From Annona cherimola (taxonomy: Eukaryota; Streptophyta; Magnoliopsida; Magnoliales; Annonaceae), in the NCBI GenBank assembly GCA_030490835.1, contig CM059971.1:47974012-48038011 (forward strand): a DNA stretch of 64,000 bases. The letters run 5' to 3'. The stretch's first letter is position 1. The number at the start of each line of letters is the position of its first letter. This document shows, one piece after another, positions 46,294 to 57,400 of this stretch. The notes beneath the pieces were generated by a model, which was not told the origin of the DNA, ran no database searches, and saw nothing but the letters and a program-made list of their open reading frames with translations. The translations under genes and the position numbers were made by a program.

Positions 46294-47094
46294 ATGGCGG
46301 ATAGGGGTAAGCGGATGATGAGTGCAGAGGAGTTGAAAAAGGAGGAGAGGAGACAACAAAGGGAAGAGAATATACACAGGTGGTGGGAATCCCAGTACAA
46401 TACTGCACCGTTCCCATCAGTTCTCCCAGGATTTTCACCTATACGCACTCATGATCACACTCAGGAAAGTTACCATGTCCCCTCAGGTCAACACGGAAGA
46501 GATCTAGGAGAGCCCTCCAATCACAAACCTAAGGCACGAGTTCTACCAGGAACATACCTTGGAATTCCTCGGTCTCCATGTGTTCCAACTGATAGAGTAG
46601 ATCCGCAAGATCTCCACGACTTTTGGGAAAAGACTCAGGCACCCATACCCCCCGATGCTAGCCGATGGTACAGATTTGTGGACGGTTGCGTTCAGTTTCT
46701 CTATGGAGCACCCTGGGATCGACTCCATCAGTGAGAAATCGACATGGCCCATTATATCGAGAAGCGTCGTGCCGAGGGAGTCATCGAAATACCTGCATCT
46801 CCTAAACCCGATGAAGTCATGTTATACATAATGGAGAATGCAGGTGAAATTGTTCGATTGGCCGAGGTCAATGATGATGACGATCCGATGGAATTCCTCG
46901 AGCCCTTCGAGGAGGAAGTAAAGGAGGAAGTAGAGGAGGAGATAGTGGAGTTTGTAGGGGAGAATGAGGACGATGATAATGATAGTGAAGAGGATGAGGT
47001 CCAGGCATGGTCCAACACTAGCACACTCACGGAGGCACCCTCACAAGTTCCACGTAGACGTAGATGTCTAAGGAGAAGTCCAGGAGGACGATGA
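46294..47094 (+). pseudogene. pre-gag ORF of unknown function with one in-frame TGA
   Basis: An ATG 198 bases after the primer site opens a 266-codon frame broken once by TGA at 46732-46734. The N-terminal part is MADRGKRMMSAEELKKEERR, a charged helix, then WWESQYNTAPFPSVLPGFSP and a Pro/His-rich middle, then FWEKTQAPIPPDASRWYRF. After the stop the same frame continues EIDMAHYIEKRRAEGVIEIP, a very acidic Glu/Asp stretch (46900-47000) and a basic RRRRCLRR tail. It lacks a zinc knuckle and is not the usual gag. Some Tat/Ogre gypsy elements carry an extra ORF before gag; whether this is related is open. Frames at 46207 and 46744 are its two halves. Confidence 0.65.
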
Positions 47095-47520
47095 ACTTTC
47101 TTGTTTCTTGTTTTGTTTTTTTAAGTTGTGTATATATAAGTGTGGTTTGATGACAATGTGGCTTTAGTTTCTGGTTGCCAAGATAGACTGATATGTGTAT
47201 ACATGTGACATGTGTGTGCTATGTTAAATGTGTACATAAGTGTGATTTCCTTTTATATGTATTAACCATGAATGTGATGATGTGAATATAATGGATATGA
47301 ATGAATACGTTGATATACTGAATTTCAGATGCTTTAGATATATATGAATGAGTATGAGCTGAATGATGTGATATATTATGATTGATTGAATTGGTTGTGA
47401 CCATGTGATGATGAAATGCGTATGCAATAACCTAACATTGATTTTAAATGGAATGCGTATATAATGATTTAATGTTAATTGAAAATGAAAAGTGTGTTGT
47501 TATATACTCAGATTAATACA

Positions 47521-47640
47521 ATGGTGGAAACAAGAGCAGGATTAAGGAAAAATAAAGGAAAAGAGGCAGCGACAGAGATTCCAAGCCAATATGAAGTTGG
47601 TGAATCTAGCCGACCTAAAAGAGGAAGGCCAGTTATTTGA
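47521..47640 (+). pseudogene. possible gag start, truncated
   Basis: ATG opens MVETRAGLRKNKGKEAATE and 39 residues follow, ending RPKRGRPVI-stop. Position and the MV.TR start fit a gypsy gag N-terminus. Element-like sequence is lost after about 47640, so the rest of the retrotransposon is missing. Confidence 0.4.
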
Positions 47641-48910
47641 CCAAGCAAAAAATCCATCAGTTGCTATAGTTATGTGACCAAGTTATTTGTGCTATCATTT
47701 TTTCAATAAAATATCTATAATAAATGGTCTACGAGCATCCAAGATTGACATTTTTTTGGACTGTGTTCCAAATCCTCCACAAGAATATCAATAACTTAGT
47801 ATTAATCATATATTTTGGATCACTAAGCAGTTCTAATTAAGATATAGCTATTTGCTAAACTAATTAAGCATAGATGATAGTGTTTAAAAGACACATGAGA
47901 GGGTGATTGTCGATTCCTTTGACAATGCTTGGTTTATTATTATTAATGAAGGTGTAGATGGGAGTTCTCGACTTGAAAATCTTGGGCTAAGGGATTAAGC
48001 TGTTTGGAGGGAAGCGCCAGCTGCACTGCTAGTTGCAGGGCCTTGGTGGCCCAACCCAGTTGCTTTCTAGCTTCTAATCAGCCATTGATGATGAGAATTA
48101 GGCCTCAAACTAAAACTCTACCCTCCATTGCATCTTTCAGAGGGCTCCATCACTTCACCCTATTGAACTATAGGTGCTTGAGTGGAAGTAGATCCAAACC
48201 AGTGCCTCTTCCACCTCTGGATAGTTGTTCAACAGATTCCCATCTCCATGAACAAAAGCCTTCATTACATGATCATTCATTCCATCTCATCCAAAATTAA
48301 CTCACAATCTTGCACCAACTTATGCTTATGGGGAATCAAGTTCCTTGGGTTCTTTGCCTATATAACCATTAGTTTTCACCAAATTGCACCTAATATTAAA
48401 TAAATAATTTTGCACCGTGCAAGCCTAACCCGCTGTTTTCTCCATTTTTGAACATCCAATAAAAATATTAAAATAAAATAAAATAAAGAGACCCCTTGGG
48501 AGTTGCATTAATCAACAAAAATGCCAAAAAACTCATAATCTAAGAAAATCTAACAATTTCATTTTTTTATTTCTTTGGCAATTTTCCTTTCGAAATTTGA
48601 ACTGGTTGGCTGGAAATTTTGTCCATACATTGTTGAATCTGAGATGTGAAGTGGCTGCTATTAATGTGTTCTCCGTTGTGGTGGCTGATGGATTAGTATT
48701 TCTTTGCTGAAGCTGATGCGTAGTGTTTGCGGATTTTGATGTGACATGTGAAGCTGAATTACATATTTAGATGCCATATAGAAACAGATTTTGCGATACA
48801 AAGTTATTGTATTGAAATACAGTATCATATCTGATATTTCAGAACTTGTCACGACATGTGAAAATTCGATTGATGTTTTTTTTTTCTTTTTTTGTCGGGG
48901 GTGGTTGTGG
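47641..48910. other. gene-poor DNA with one possible exon
   Basis: I see no retroelement similarity here. The only coding-like block is 48004-48300. The rest is AT-rich with no supportable gene on either strand. Confidence 0.4.
48004..48300 (+). pseudogene. 98-codon frame with transit-peptide-like start, unassigned
   Basis: The frame opens MEGSASCTASCRALVAQPS and is rich in Ser, Ala, Arg and Leu with few acidic residues, including PSIASFRGLHHF and SRSKPVPLPPLDS. This composition resembles a plant plastid transit peptide or a first exon of an organelle-targeted protein. Base composition is less AT-rich than the surroundings. There is no recognised domain, and no following exon was found. It may be a captured or decayed first exon, or chance. 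Confidence 0.25.
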
Positions 48911-49275
48911 GAGACCTGATCTTCTACGACCGGTCGGAAATCCGGTGATTTCCGACCGGTCAAAAAATATTTTTTTTTTAATTTTTTTTGAAAAATAATT
49001 TTATAAACATGTTAATCTAGTTATATTTAATCTATAAACCAAATTTTATCATTTTTAGATATGTATATATATTTATTTTGGATTTTTAAATACCCCTGTA
49101 TTTAAAAATCCAAAATAAATATATATACATATCCAAAAATGGTAAAATTTGGTTTATAGATTAAATATAACTAGATTAACATGTTTATAAAATTATTTTT
49201 CAAAAAAAATTAAAAAATATATATTTTTTGACCGGTCGGAAATCACCGGATTTCCGACCGGTCGTAAATGATCAG
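48911..49275. mobile_element. fold-back MITE with GACCGGTC termini (M1)
   Basis: The left end CTGATCTTCTACGACCGG and the right end (reverse complement CTGATCATTTACGACCGG) match, and the two arms pair almost base for base to a centre at about 49094. Each end itself holds a nested palindrome, GACCGGTCGGAAATC...GATTTCCGACCGGTC. Imperfect direct repeats flank it: TCGGGGGTGGTTGTGG (48895-48910) and TCGGCGTGGTTGTGG (49276-49290). There is no coding capacity. Confidence 0.85.
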
Positions 49276-49290
49276 TCGGCGTGGTTGTGG

Positions 49291-50320
49291 TTATTCTAAA
49301 TGCCCATGTCTCATATTCCCACACACTCTATTTAATATATCTAGCATGGAAAAAATGGCATATAGCATTAAGCATTTTAATTTCATAAAATTATGTCGCT
49401 AGTCATAACTAAATTCTAAATCCTAAAACATATAAAGAACTTTGCTTCTATAAAACATCCCTTTTATCTAAACCAATTCATAAAAAATACTGTTAGTTAT
49501 ACAGAAGTGGAACCTATATACATATAAACACTGTTTATATTATATATATATATATAGGTTCAAGAAGACACTAATCTTATTTACAAATTGCGTTATCGAG
49601 TTTGAGATTTTCAATCTTGGGCTTTTTAGAGACAAGTTCTAACACTGCATTTTTTCAGGTCAAGTTCAACCGGTCAATATTGCAACCCTAGTTGACATAT
49701 GGAATCAAAGAACACACCTGCACTAATTAAATATCATCGTTTCAAAATAAGATTACCTAGCAATCGTGAACCCGGGCAAAGCCCCTTAAGAATGAATGTG
49801 TATCTAGGTGCGAACCCGACGGAGAGTAGTGAAACTCCTTGTGTAATGGAATTGAATAAAAGAAAAATTACTTTGCAATCACGTTGCCATATAAATCCTG
49901 AGTTGAAAGACATTCATGGCAAAAAGGATTAATTTGTTTATTCTTTAATAATTTTTATATTATAAAATTAATTTAAGTAAAAATCTTCTAAATATTACAC
50001 GTTTATGAAAAACTCATGCATACTAAAACAAAAGCGTAACATAGACGTAAAAAAATATCAAAAATAAATTTCTATGCATGAATGCTCCTTATTATGATGA
50101 TGCAAAAACAAACTTTTATTATTAAATATTTTATAAGTAAGCTCAATACGCATAAAGATCTAATAACTTTAAATAATCATATTACCCTTACCATTTTAAA
50201 ATAGATTTTGTACGTAAATTCGTGAAAGAAATTCTTATAAGAATTTTACAATAAATTATATAAAAAAAGCTCCATAAAATATACTAAATTCTTTTTTTTT
50301 TTTACATAGCATGAAAATAT
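49291..50320. other. AT-rich DNA without recognised genes
   Basis: The frame 49699-49932 (77 codons, MESKNTPALIKYHRFKIRL start) is less AT-rich than its surroundings but matches nothing I know. A TA microsatellite lies at about 49540-49553. Nothing else could be supported. Confidence 0.3.
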
Positions 50321-50322
50321 TT

Positions 50323-50695
50323 CAAATCTATATTTGGATAAATATAAATAGAAATTTCTAACTCTTTACTGATTTTAATTAAATAATACAAATTTCACAA
50401 TATAATTATTAAGATATTAAAATTCCTTATTTTCTCTTTTTCTCTGCTTTTTTTACTCTTTTTTCCTGTTATTTTCTTCTTTCAACCGTTTGTTACCCCA
50501 ATTTATAATCCAAACCAAACGGAATTCTGTAGATTTAATTTAAATTCAGGTAAAAGTTTGAAAATTGAGGCTGAATGTAGAATTTAGCTAAAATTTTACA
50601 AATAAAATTAGAGTTAAGAAAACCCCAACCTAACTCTTTGACATATTCTTAATCCGAGTCGTATCACTCAACTTGAAATAAAAGGGGAACCGATT
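50323..50695 (+). repeat. segmental duplication, copy 1
   Basis: The stretch from TTTCAAATCTATATTTGGAT to CACTCAACTTGAAAT recurs at 51613-53665. Copy 2 is interrupted by the solo LTR at 51650-53349. Identity is roughly 85% by eye, with small indels. Confidence 0.8.
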
Positions 50696-51140
50696 AAATG
50701 CACTTAGATGCATTAAAACTTTAGTGTACTTGAGCGTAAAACCCAGTTTTGAAAATTTTTTGAAAATTTTTTATAGAACTATTAATCTAAGCATATTTTA
50801 TATAAAACTATTAATCCCAGTTGTGCCACCCAACTTGAAATAAAAGGAGAACTAATTCAATGCACTTTGGTGCATTGAAACTTTAACATACTTGAGTGCA
50901 AAACCCAAGTTTTTAAATATTTGTTGAAATTTTTTTATAAAACTTTATCTAAGTGTATTTAATTTACAAACTAAGTTTTATTATTTTTGGAGATGTGTAT
51001 ATATATATATATATTTAAAAATTTTGAAACAAATGTATTTTAGCCATTAAAAATGATTAAAACGCTAATTTTAAAAATAAAAATATATATAAGATTGTGA
51101 TTAAATACACCTAGGTGTATTGAAACTTAGGTGCACCAGA
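50655..51140. repeat. fold-back-related repeat M3 with AATGCACNNNNGTGCATT hairpins
   Basis: Three similar segments occur at about 50690, 50860 and 51100, each centred on a palindrome (AATGCACTTAGATGCATT, AATGCACTTTGGTGCATT, and the perfect AATACACCTAGGTGTATT), followed by TTAAAACTTTAGTGTACTTGAG-like sequence. The interior 50945-51020 matches the core of the MITEs at 48911 and 57660. Confidence 0.65.
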
Positions 51141-51149
51141 GTACAAAAT

Positions 51150-51230
51150 TGTTCGCAATCTCACCGCAAGTGCACGGGTCGTAGATTATAGTATATAAAT
51201 TATCGATCCACAAAGAATTCAGGACTATAA
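51150..51230. repeat. gypsy LTR terminal fragment
   Basis: TGTTCGCAATCTCACCGCAA, GGGTCGTAGATT and TTATCGATCCACA match 2331-2395 with few changes. Only the end of the LTR is present. Confidence 0.6.
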
Positions 51231-51612
51231 ATTTTGCTTTAAACGCTTTCATATTTTAGACGGTTTAGATGTTAAAAATATCACTTTAAACTTGATATTT
51301 ACATTAAACTATTTTATTACGTTCATTTCATACCATTTTAAGATGAGATGTATACACATGTTGGATTTGGGTGAAAATTATTATGTTAATGAAGTGAATA
51401 ATTCTAAATACAATAGATGAAGTAGATTTCTCATTCATGAGTAAATGGGCCTCATGCCATCTGAATACACTTGATTATTTTCCATATATATTTTAAATAT
51501 ACCTGAATTAATAATTTATATAAAATTTTCAAAAAAATGAAAAAATGAATTTCGCATCTGGGTGGGCTATAATTTCAATCCACCTAGTTGCACTAAATTA
51601 TTTCTAGAGTTA

Positions 51613-53665
51613 TTTCAAATCTATTTTTAGATAAATATAAATAGAAATTTGTAAAGACCAAGTATTTTATTTTATTTTATTTTCATTATAACCCTTCTCT
51701 ATTTATGAGGTAACTTATGAACATGCCACTAGGAGTTTATGATCTTAGTACACTGAGTATAAATTTAAATGTGTATGATTAGTGTGTCATTATTGAGCAC
51801 TATAACTATTTTTTTCCCTTCGCAGAGTAGGTACGGGGTTCGACCTGACCGGTCAGGTCGCGGGGGTCAAGGAGGCAGCGCCCCCAGAGAAATTTTTAAT
51901 TATTAAGTTGTATGAGCGGGAAATCAAATTACTAATTGCGAATGGACCCGACCCATGCCCCGGCCCGACTCAATGGGTTCAATTAACATGGGCGGCCCAC
52001 GCTTTAGGGCTTCATTTTTCCATTTCGTGCCCGACTGTGCTTCCTTCTTCTCCTCTTCTAGTTCTTCGCTCCTCCTCTTCTTTCTCTTCCACTCAGTTCG
52101 AACCACCCATGGATCTCTTGAGGAAAACTATACCGACTTCCTTGAAGGTCATAGATCCTAGTCCGGGAAGCTCCGAAGCTCCGAATCTCTGCAATCCACA
52201 TTTAGGGTCGCTGTTTTGGGAGAAACGGTCAATGTAAGTAGATGTCGCCCTTCTTGATTTAGTGATGAAATTTTATGTTAAACGTGATGTGAGACTGGTG
52301 GGAATGTGTAGCACCTGACAGCTTCATGGTATGAGGCATAGGGTTCGTAACAGTTAGGGTTCATGGGAAATTTGCTTTGAATGTGCGATTTCTATGATGT
52401 AAAAGACTTCTTAGCAGTTTTCATATTGTTGAAATGTGACGTGAACTGATTCGCCTCAAACGAGATATGAGTTGAAAGTTCTTTCATTTCGCACCTATCA
52501 TGTGTTTGATAAAATGCTTGTGTGACAGATTTATATGTTGAATTTAAATTTTGTTGATGTTGTATGTGCGGTTTGTGACATGTTTCCTTGTCTGTTATGT
52601 ATGATGTGTTATTTCAAATGGTTGGTTGTAAAAGGGTTGTTCATGGCCCCTGATTGACATGAGGAGAAGGTTGTTCATGACCCTTGATGGACATGAGTAG
52701 ATGATTGGTTGTGTTATTCTATTTATACGTGGTTATATGCATACGATCTTGGAGTGGGTATTGGACCCATATGTGTTAGCTTCATCACTACATGAGCATC
52801 CATTATTATACTTATTTCCACTTTGTGCTAACCACTATCTACTTGTTTAATCTATTTAGACTCATATCGTTTGTTATTGTGCCTTTAAATCACAGGCCAG
52901 ATGGGGAACTACAAGATGGGACAAGTCGAAGATCAAATCTGAGAGACCATAGCACAATATTTTAATTTCAGTTCTTTTAAATTTGTGCTCTTTTGATAAT
53001 CATATATGTAGACAATTATTTAGGCGGATTCAGTTTGACAATTATAATGTATTTGGTATTTCAGATTGGATTATAATCCCTATGGATGCACATATGCATG
53101 ATCATTATATTTGCTTGATGTGTAAGGATAATATTTAATGATTTTCCTTCTATATAAATGTTCTTATTATATAAAGATGCAAGTATATAAATATAGGATT
53201 GAATGTTACAGATTGAAATGTTTATGAATATCAAGTCATATATTCCATATTACCCCTTGTATATTATGAGGAGATGCTGCCGAATTTTTCTTAGATTGTG
53301 TAGCACCCATTGACTAGTTATTGAGTATTTCTAGGAATGGGGCGTTACAAAATTTCTAACTCTTTATTGATTTTAATTAAATAATACAAATTTTAACAAT
53401 AAAAATATTAAGAAATTAAAATTCCTTATTTTCTTTTTTCTTTATGCCTTCTTTTACCTCTTTTTTCCTGTTTTTTTATTTCCTCTTCTTTCAGCCGTTT
53501 GTTTACCCAATTTATAACCCAAACCAAACCAATTTCTATGTATTTAACTTAAACTCAGGTGAAAGTTTGAAAAGTGGGGTTCAATATAGGGTTTGGTTAG
53601 AGTTAAGAAGACCCCCACCAAATTCTTTGACATATTCTTAATTCAAGTCGCAGCGCCCAACTTGA
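51613..53665 (+). repeat. segmental duplication, copy 2 (split by the solo LTR)
   Basis: 51613-51649 plus 53350-53665 together match 50323-50695. The joint GAAATT/TCTAACTC is continuous in copy 1, which confirms the solo LTR insertion point. Confidence 0.8.
51650..53349 (+). mobile_element. solo LTR, 1700 bp, TSD AAATT
   Basis: It starts TGTAAAGACCAAG and ends GGGGCGTTACA, with AAATT on both sides (51645-51649, 53350-53354). Copy 1 of the duplicated host segment has a single AAATT there, so it is an empty-site control. It contains a CG-richer part at 51830-52230 with open frames (51908-52237 and others) that look incidental. It is a different LTR family from the rest of the window. Confidence 0.88.
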
Positions 53666-54237
53666 GCAAAAAAAGTTGAAATTGTAAACAAGGCCTTATG
53701 GTTTTTTAGGCTACCCAGAAGATGCATTTTTCCTCTAACCCAACAATTTTTATGGATATATCACTCATGTCCGAAATCTTCAGATTCATTTCAGCGAGGC
53801 AGATTTGATACTAGTCAGTGGAAGTTGGGTATTTTCCCACAGCTAGAAACTTACATTCCCAAGTCCTGTCAAAGCAATCCTACTGAGCAACAGGACAAAT
53901 TTCAGCATTGCTTTCTTTCCAACCCACGAGGATGAAATTAAGATAGGTAATAATAGAACCGTTGTTATTGTTTTCAATGACATGAGATTGAACTCGCTAG
54001 CCCCTGTCGATTATAACAAAGATATAGAGATCGCCAAATTTTCAATTCATGTTGCATTCACTTGAATCCATACAACCGAAGAGAGAGCTAAAATTTCAAA
54101 TATTTTTCCGACCATTTGCTAAAGATCCATGATGGATTAACTTTAACGTGAATCAATGGTGGCACTGTCTCATGCTCTAACTTATACATAAGAAATATTT
54201 CAAGGTACAACCGAAGAGTGAACATTAATTATAGATA
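53666..54237. other. downstream region of the carboxypeptidase gene
   Basis: No gene or clear repeat is seen. It is read as 3' untranslated and intergenic sequence of the reverse-strand gene ending at 54238. I could not fix a polyadenylation site. Confidence 0.4.
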
Positions 54238-54397
54238 TTAGATGGATACCCCAGACAACCAACGGCTGTAGAAGGCCAACGCCTCCCTTGGTTTGTACTC
54301 AGGTACCGTATGTCCAGCTCCCTGCAATATCCATAAGAATGAACAGAAAATGGAGCAAATTATTCATAGGAAAAATGAAATTGAGTATAAACAAATA

Positions 54398-54431
<34 letters not shown>

Positions 54432-57400
54432 ATTTGACTAGTTAATACCAGGGATACCATTGTAAGAAATTTAATGGAATGGTATTACTATTGCACGCCT
54501 CAAGTTTTACAGTCAAAATTAAATGAGATTCAGGTCTATATGGAACCTTAACGGTGAGAAAGGTGAGGTTGTATTCATAGCCCTGTGTATACCTGCAACC
54601 ATTGGAGAAAGTAAATATAGAACATGGAAACTAGTGACATAAATTAATAGAAAATGATGTGATATGATAGGAGCAATAATAATGTGTAAAGAAAATAAAG
54701 TTAAGACAAATATATTAGTTATATGGATAGTTTTGCAGAAATGATTAAAAAAAAAAAAATTGTATAGAAAGATGTAAAGAACTAATTTTAAAATATGGTA
54801 CTTATAAAGAGTGAAAAATTTTAGATTGAAAAGTTTTACTTTAAAAAGTTATTGTAAAAAAAAAAAAACATATCCTGAGTTGACTTTAATCGCTATGATT
54901 TTCTACATAAGTCGTCACGCCTCCAATTTAAGTCATTACCTTGTCTAACCGAAGTCATTGTGTTACCTAATAAAATTGTCATATTACTTAAATCAAGTTG
55001 TCATGCTCTATCAAGTTTGTCAACCCCATCAGATTTCCATGATCTAAGCAATTAGATCGTGCTGGATCTATATGTTAGATCTTATCTTTGCTTTAATAAG
55101 GGGTTATCATAATAAACTCTGTATAGGCATTTTGCCCTCCATTTTAAAGTAGACATGAACTGTGGGACCCGCTTTTTGGCAACGACCCGCAGATGTATGC
55201 AACCTAATAGGGTAAAGCTATTTAGGATTGAGAGGTTATAAGAAACTCTCTAAACCAAGATGAGGAATGCACTAGATCTATCATGATTTGCACATAAATA
55301 ATCCTGATGTGGCTCACATTCAAAAACCAGATGGCCCAACTCAGCCCAAGTCTTTTCCAACTAGCTCAACTTTGCCCAAACTTAACACCTAAATCTAGGT
55401 TAAACCTAGCCAAACTCGATAAAAACCACATCAAGAGTTGTGAGCAAAACATACCGGCTTCTGAAGGTCATTGGTGTAGCAGACAAGCCCCCTCAATAAT
55501 CTCAACTCATCAAGTCATCACAAGTTGATGGGCTAAACATTAACTCATTTGTAAATCACGTCTTCATCCACCATGCAACCTTTGTCAATCATATCCTAAT
55601 AGGCATGCATCCTTTATCAGTCATGTCTTCATCAGTCAGCACCCTTTGTCAGTCATGTCCGTATTGGTCATTCATCCTTATCGGTAGTCATGGATCAACC
55701 TTATACATTTGTACAGTTCTGAAAAGAACTTCCAAACATTCTATCCTCATTTTTGTAGTATACGTAGCTTTGGACCATTGTAATCAACTCTTTTAGTCCA
55801 GAATTTTCTCTTCAAAAATGTAAAATCAATGAGTTGAGCACATAGAATTTTTTTGATATATTCTTTTCAGACCAATGAGTTGATCAATGATATGTGTTAT
55901 TTTGACCAAACATTTATGTGGATATATGTGGTAAAAAAATAGAAGGGCAATTTTGTATTGAAATAGAAGCACTTAATTGATCAAGTATTAAAAGTACTTA
56001 ATTGATCGTGTATTTATTTCTAAGAACCACGAATTGGAATTATTCCCAAAAGAGCCCAAGCAGTAAACTAGTCACATAAACGTGGAACTCATTATTTAGT
56101 TAAGGGTTAACGACATTACTGCTACCAATATAGTTTAAAAGGTGAAAAATTTTAAACAAGGAAAGAAAAAAGATTGAGGCTCTGTTTGGCATGCTTTAAA
56201 AGAAAAAAAATCCTGCTTCATTCTACACGCCTTTTAGGAGTCGTTATTGCTTGCCCTCAAGTGAATAATTTACAGAACCAATAATTATTAGAGTGATTTT
56301 CTGCAGCAGCAGTAGCATTTATACGTGAATCAATCATGAACTCAATATTTCATCTCAATTGATGAGAAATGAACTTTCCAAATCAATTCCTGTTAGCAAC
56401 GACTTCCATTCACCAAATTTTCAGATAAGTGACTCCAAGCTGCTGATAAATAGGTGGTATCCTCAGTCAACGTTTTGCTACAGAAAAGTTGGTCAGGCCA
56501 GCCATCTTGTTTCCCATAGTTTAGGCATGCTCTGCAACTGTTAATCTTTTATTGCAATTGCTTTTGCAACTGTTAATCTTTTATTTGCAATTGCCTTTGT
56601 GGAGTCTATGGACTAATTGAGAAATAAGCATGGGGTATTATAAAGTTTTAAGATTTGCACAACTTGTGTTCCTTCTAATTTGAGAAATTATCCACATAAG
56701 AATTCCATGAATCAATCAGCAGTTCCCATTAACTTACCACATTTTGCAATTACCAGATGAGAGCACTGGCCTCTGTTTCATCCTAGTTGGTTTAATTTGT
56801 GAGGATTTACCAACAAGGATACACTATTAGCATGTGTTTTATGTCCACAGAAATGCAAAGTAATAAAACTGTGATACACTAATGAAGTTCTAAGTAATGA
56901 ACTGCAAGCAGTCATCATGCTCCTTCTCAATTGATGAAAATCAACTTATCCTATGAGGAATGCATAAAGGCTGCGTTTGTGACTTGTGACATTGAGTGGA
57001 GAATAAGTGACATAACATACCCAGAAACTTGATCATTGAAATACCAAGGCCTCCACTCATCAACAATTTGATACCCCATTGATCTGGTCCAAGCCTCACT
57101 TCCAGTAAATGGCACACACATGTCATGGTCACCACTGACAGCAACAGTGAACATGTTAGAGAAGCTAAACGGATCCCTAACCCTACCAAACAGAGAACAA
57201 GAGGAGGGAGGGGATGTAACTTAATTTCATTACAAATGCATACAATTAATGAAACTTTTCCATTAAGAGTTTTTATCGTTTGCTGATCCCAAGCCTAGAT
57301 AAAAAGTGAGGATTGCAAGGTCAAGTTGGCAACTAGTGCTATAGAAATTTCTGAGCAACTTTCTTCATGGATTCCGATACATTACAAGCTGTTAGTGCTT

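Noticed and set aside
51908..52237. 109-codon frame in a GC-richer stretch
   Set aside because: It lies inside the solo LTR 51650-53349, shows no known domain, and overlaps other frames on both strands.
56941..57189. 82-codon and 67-codon reverse frames as separate small genes
   Set aside because: They are readings through the carboxypeptidase exon 57021-57134 plus adjoining intron sequence.
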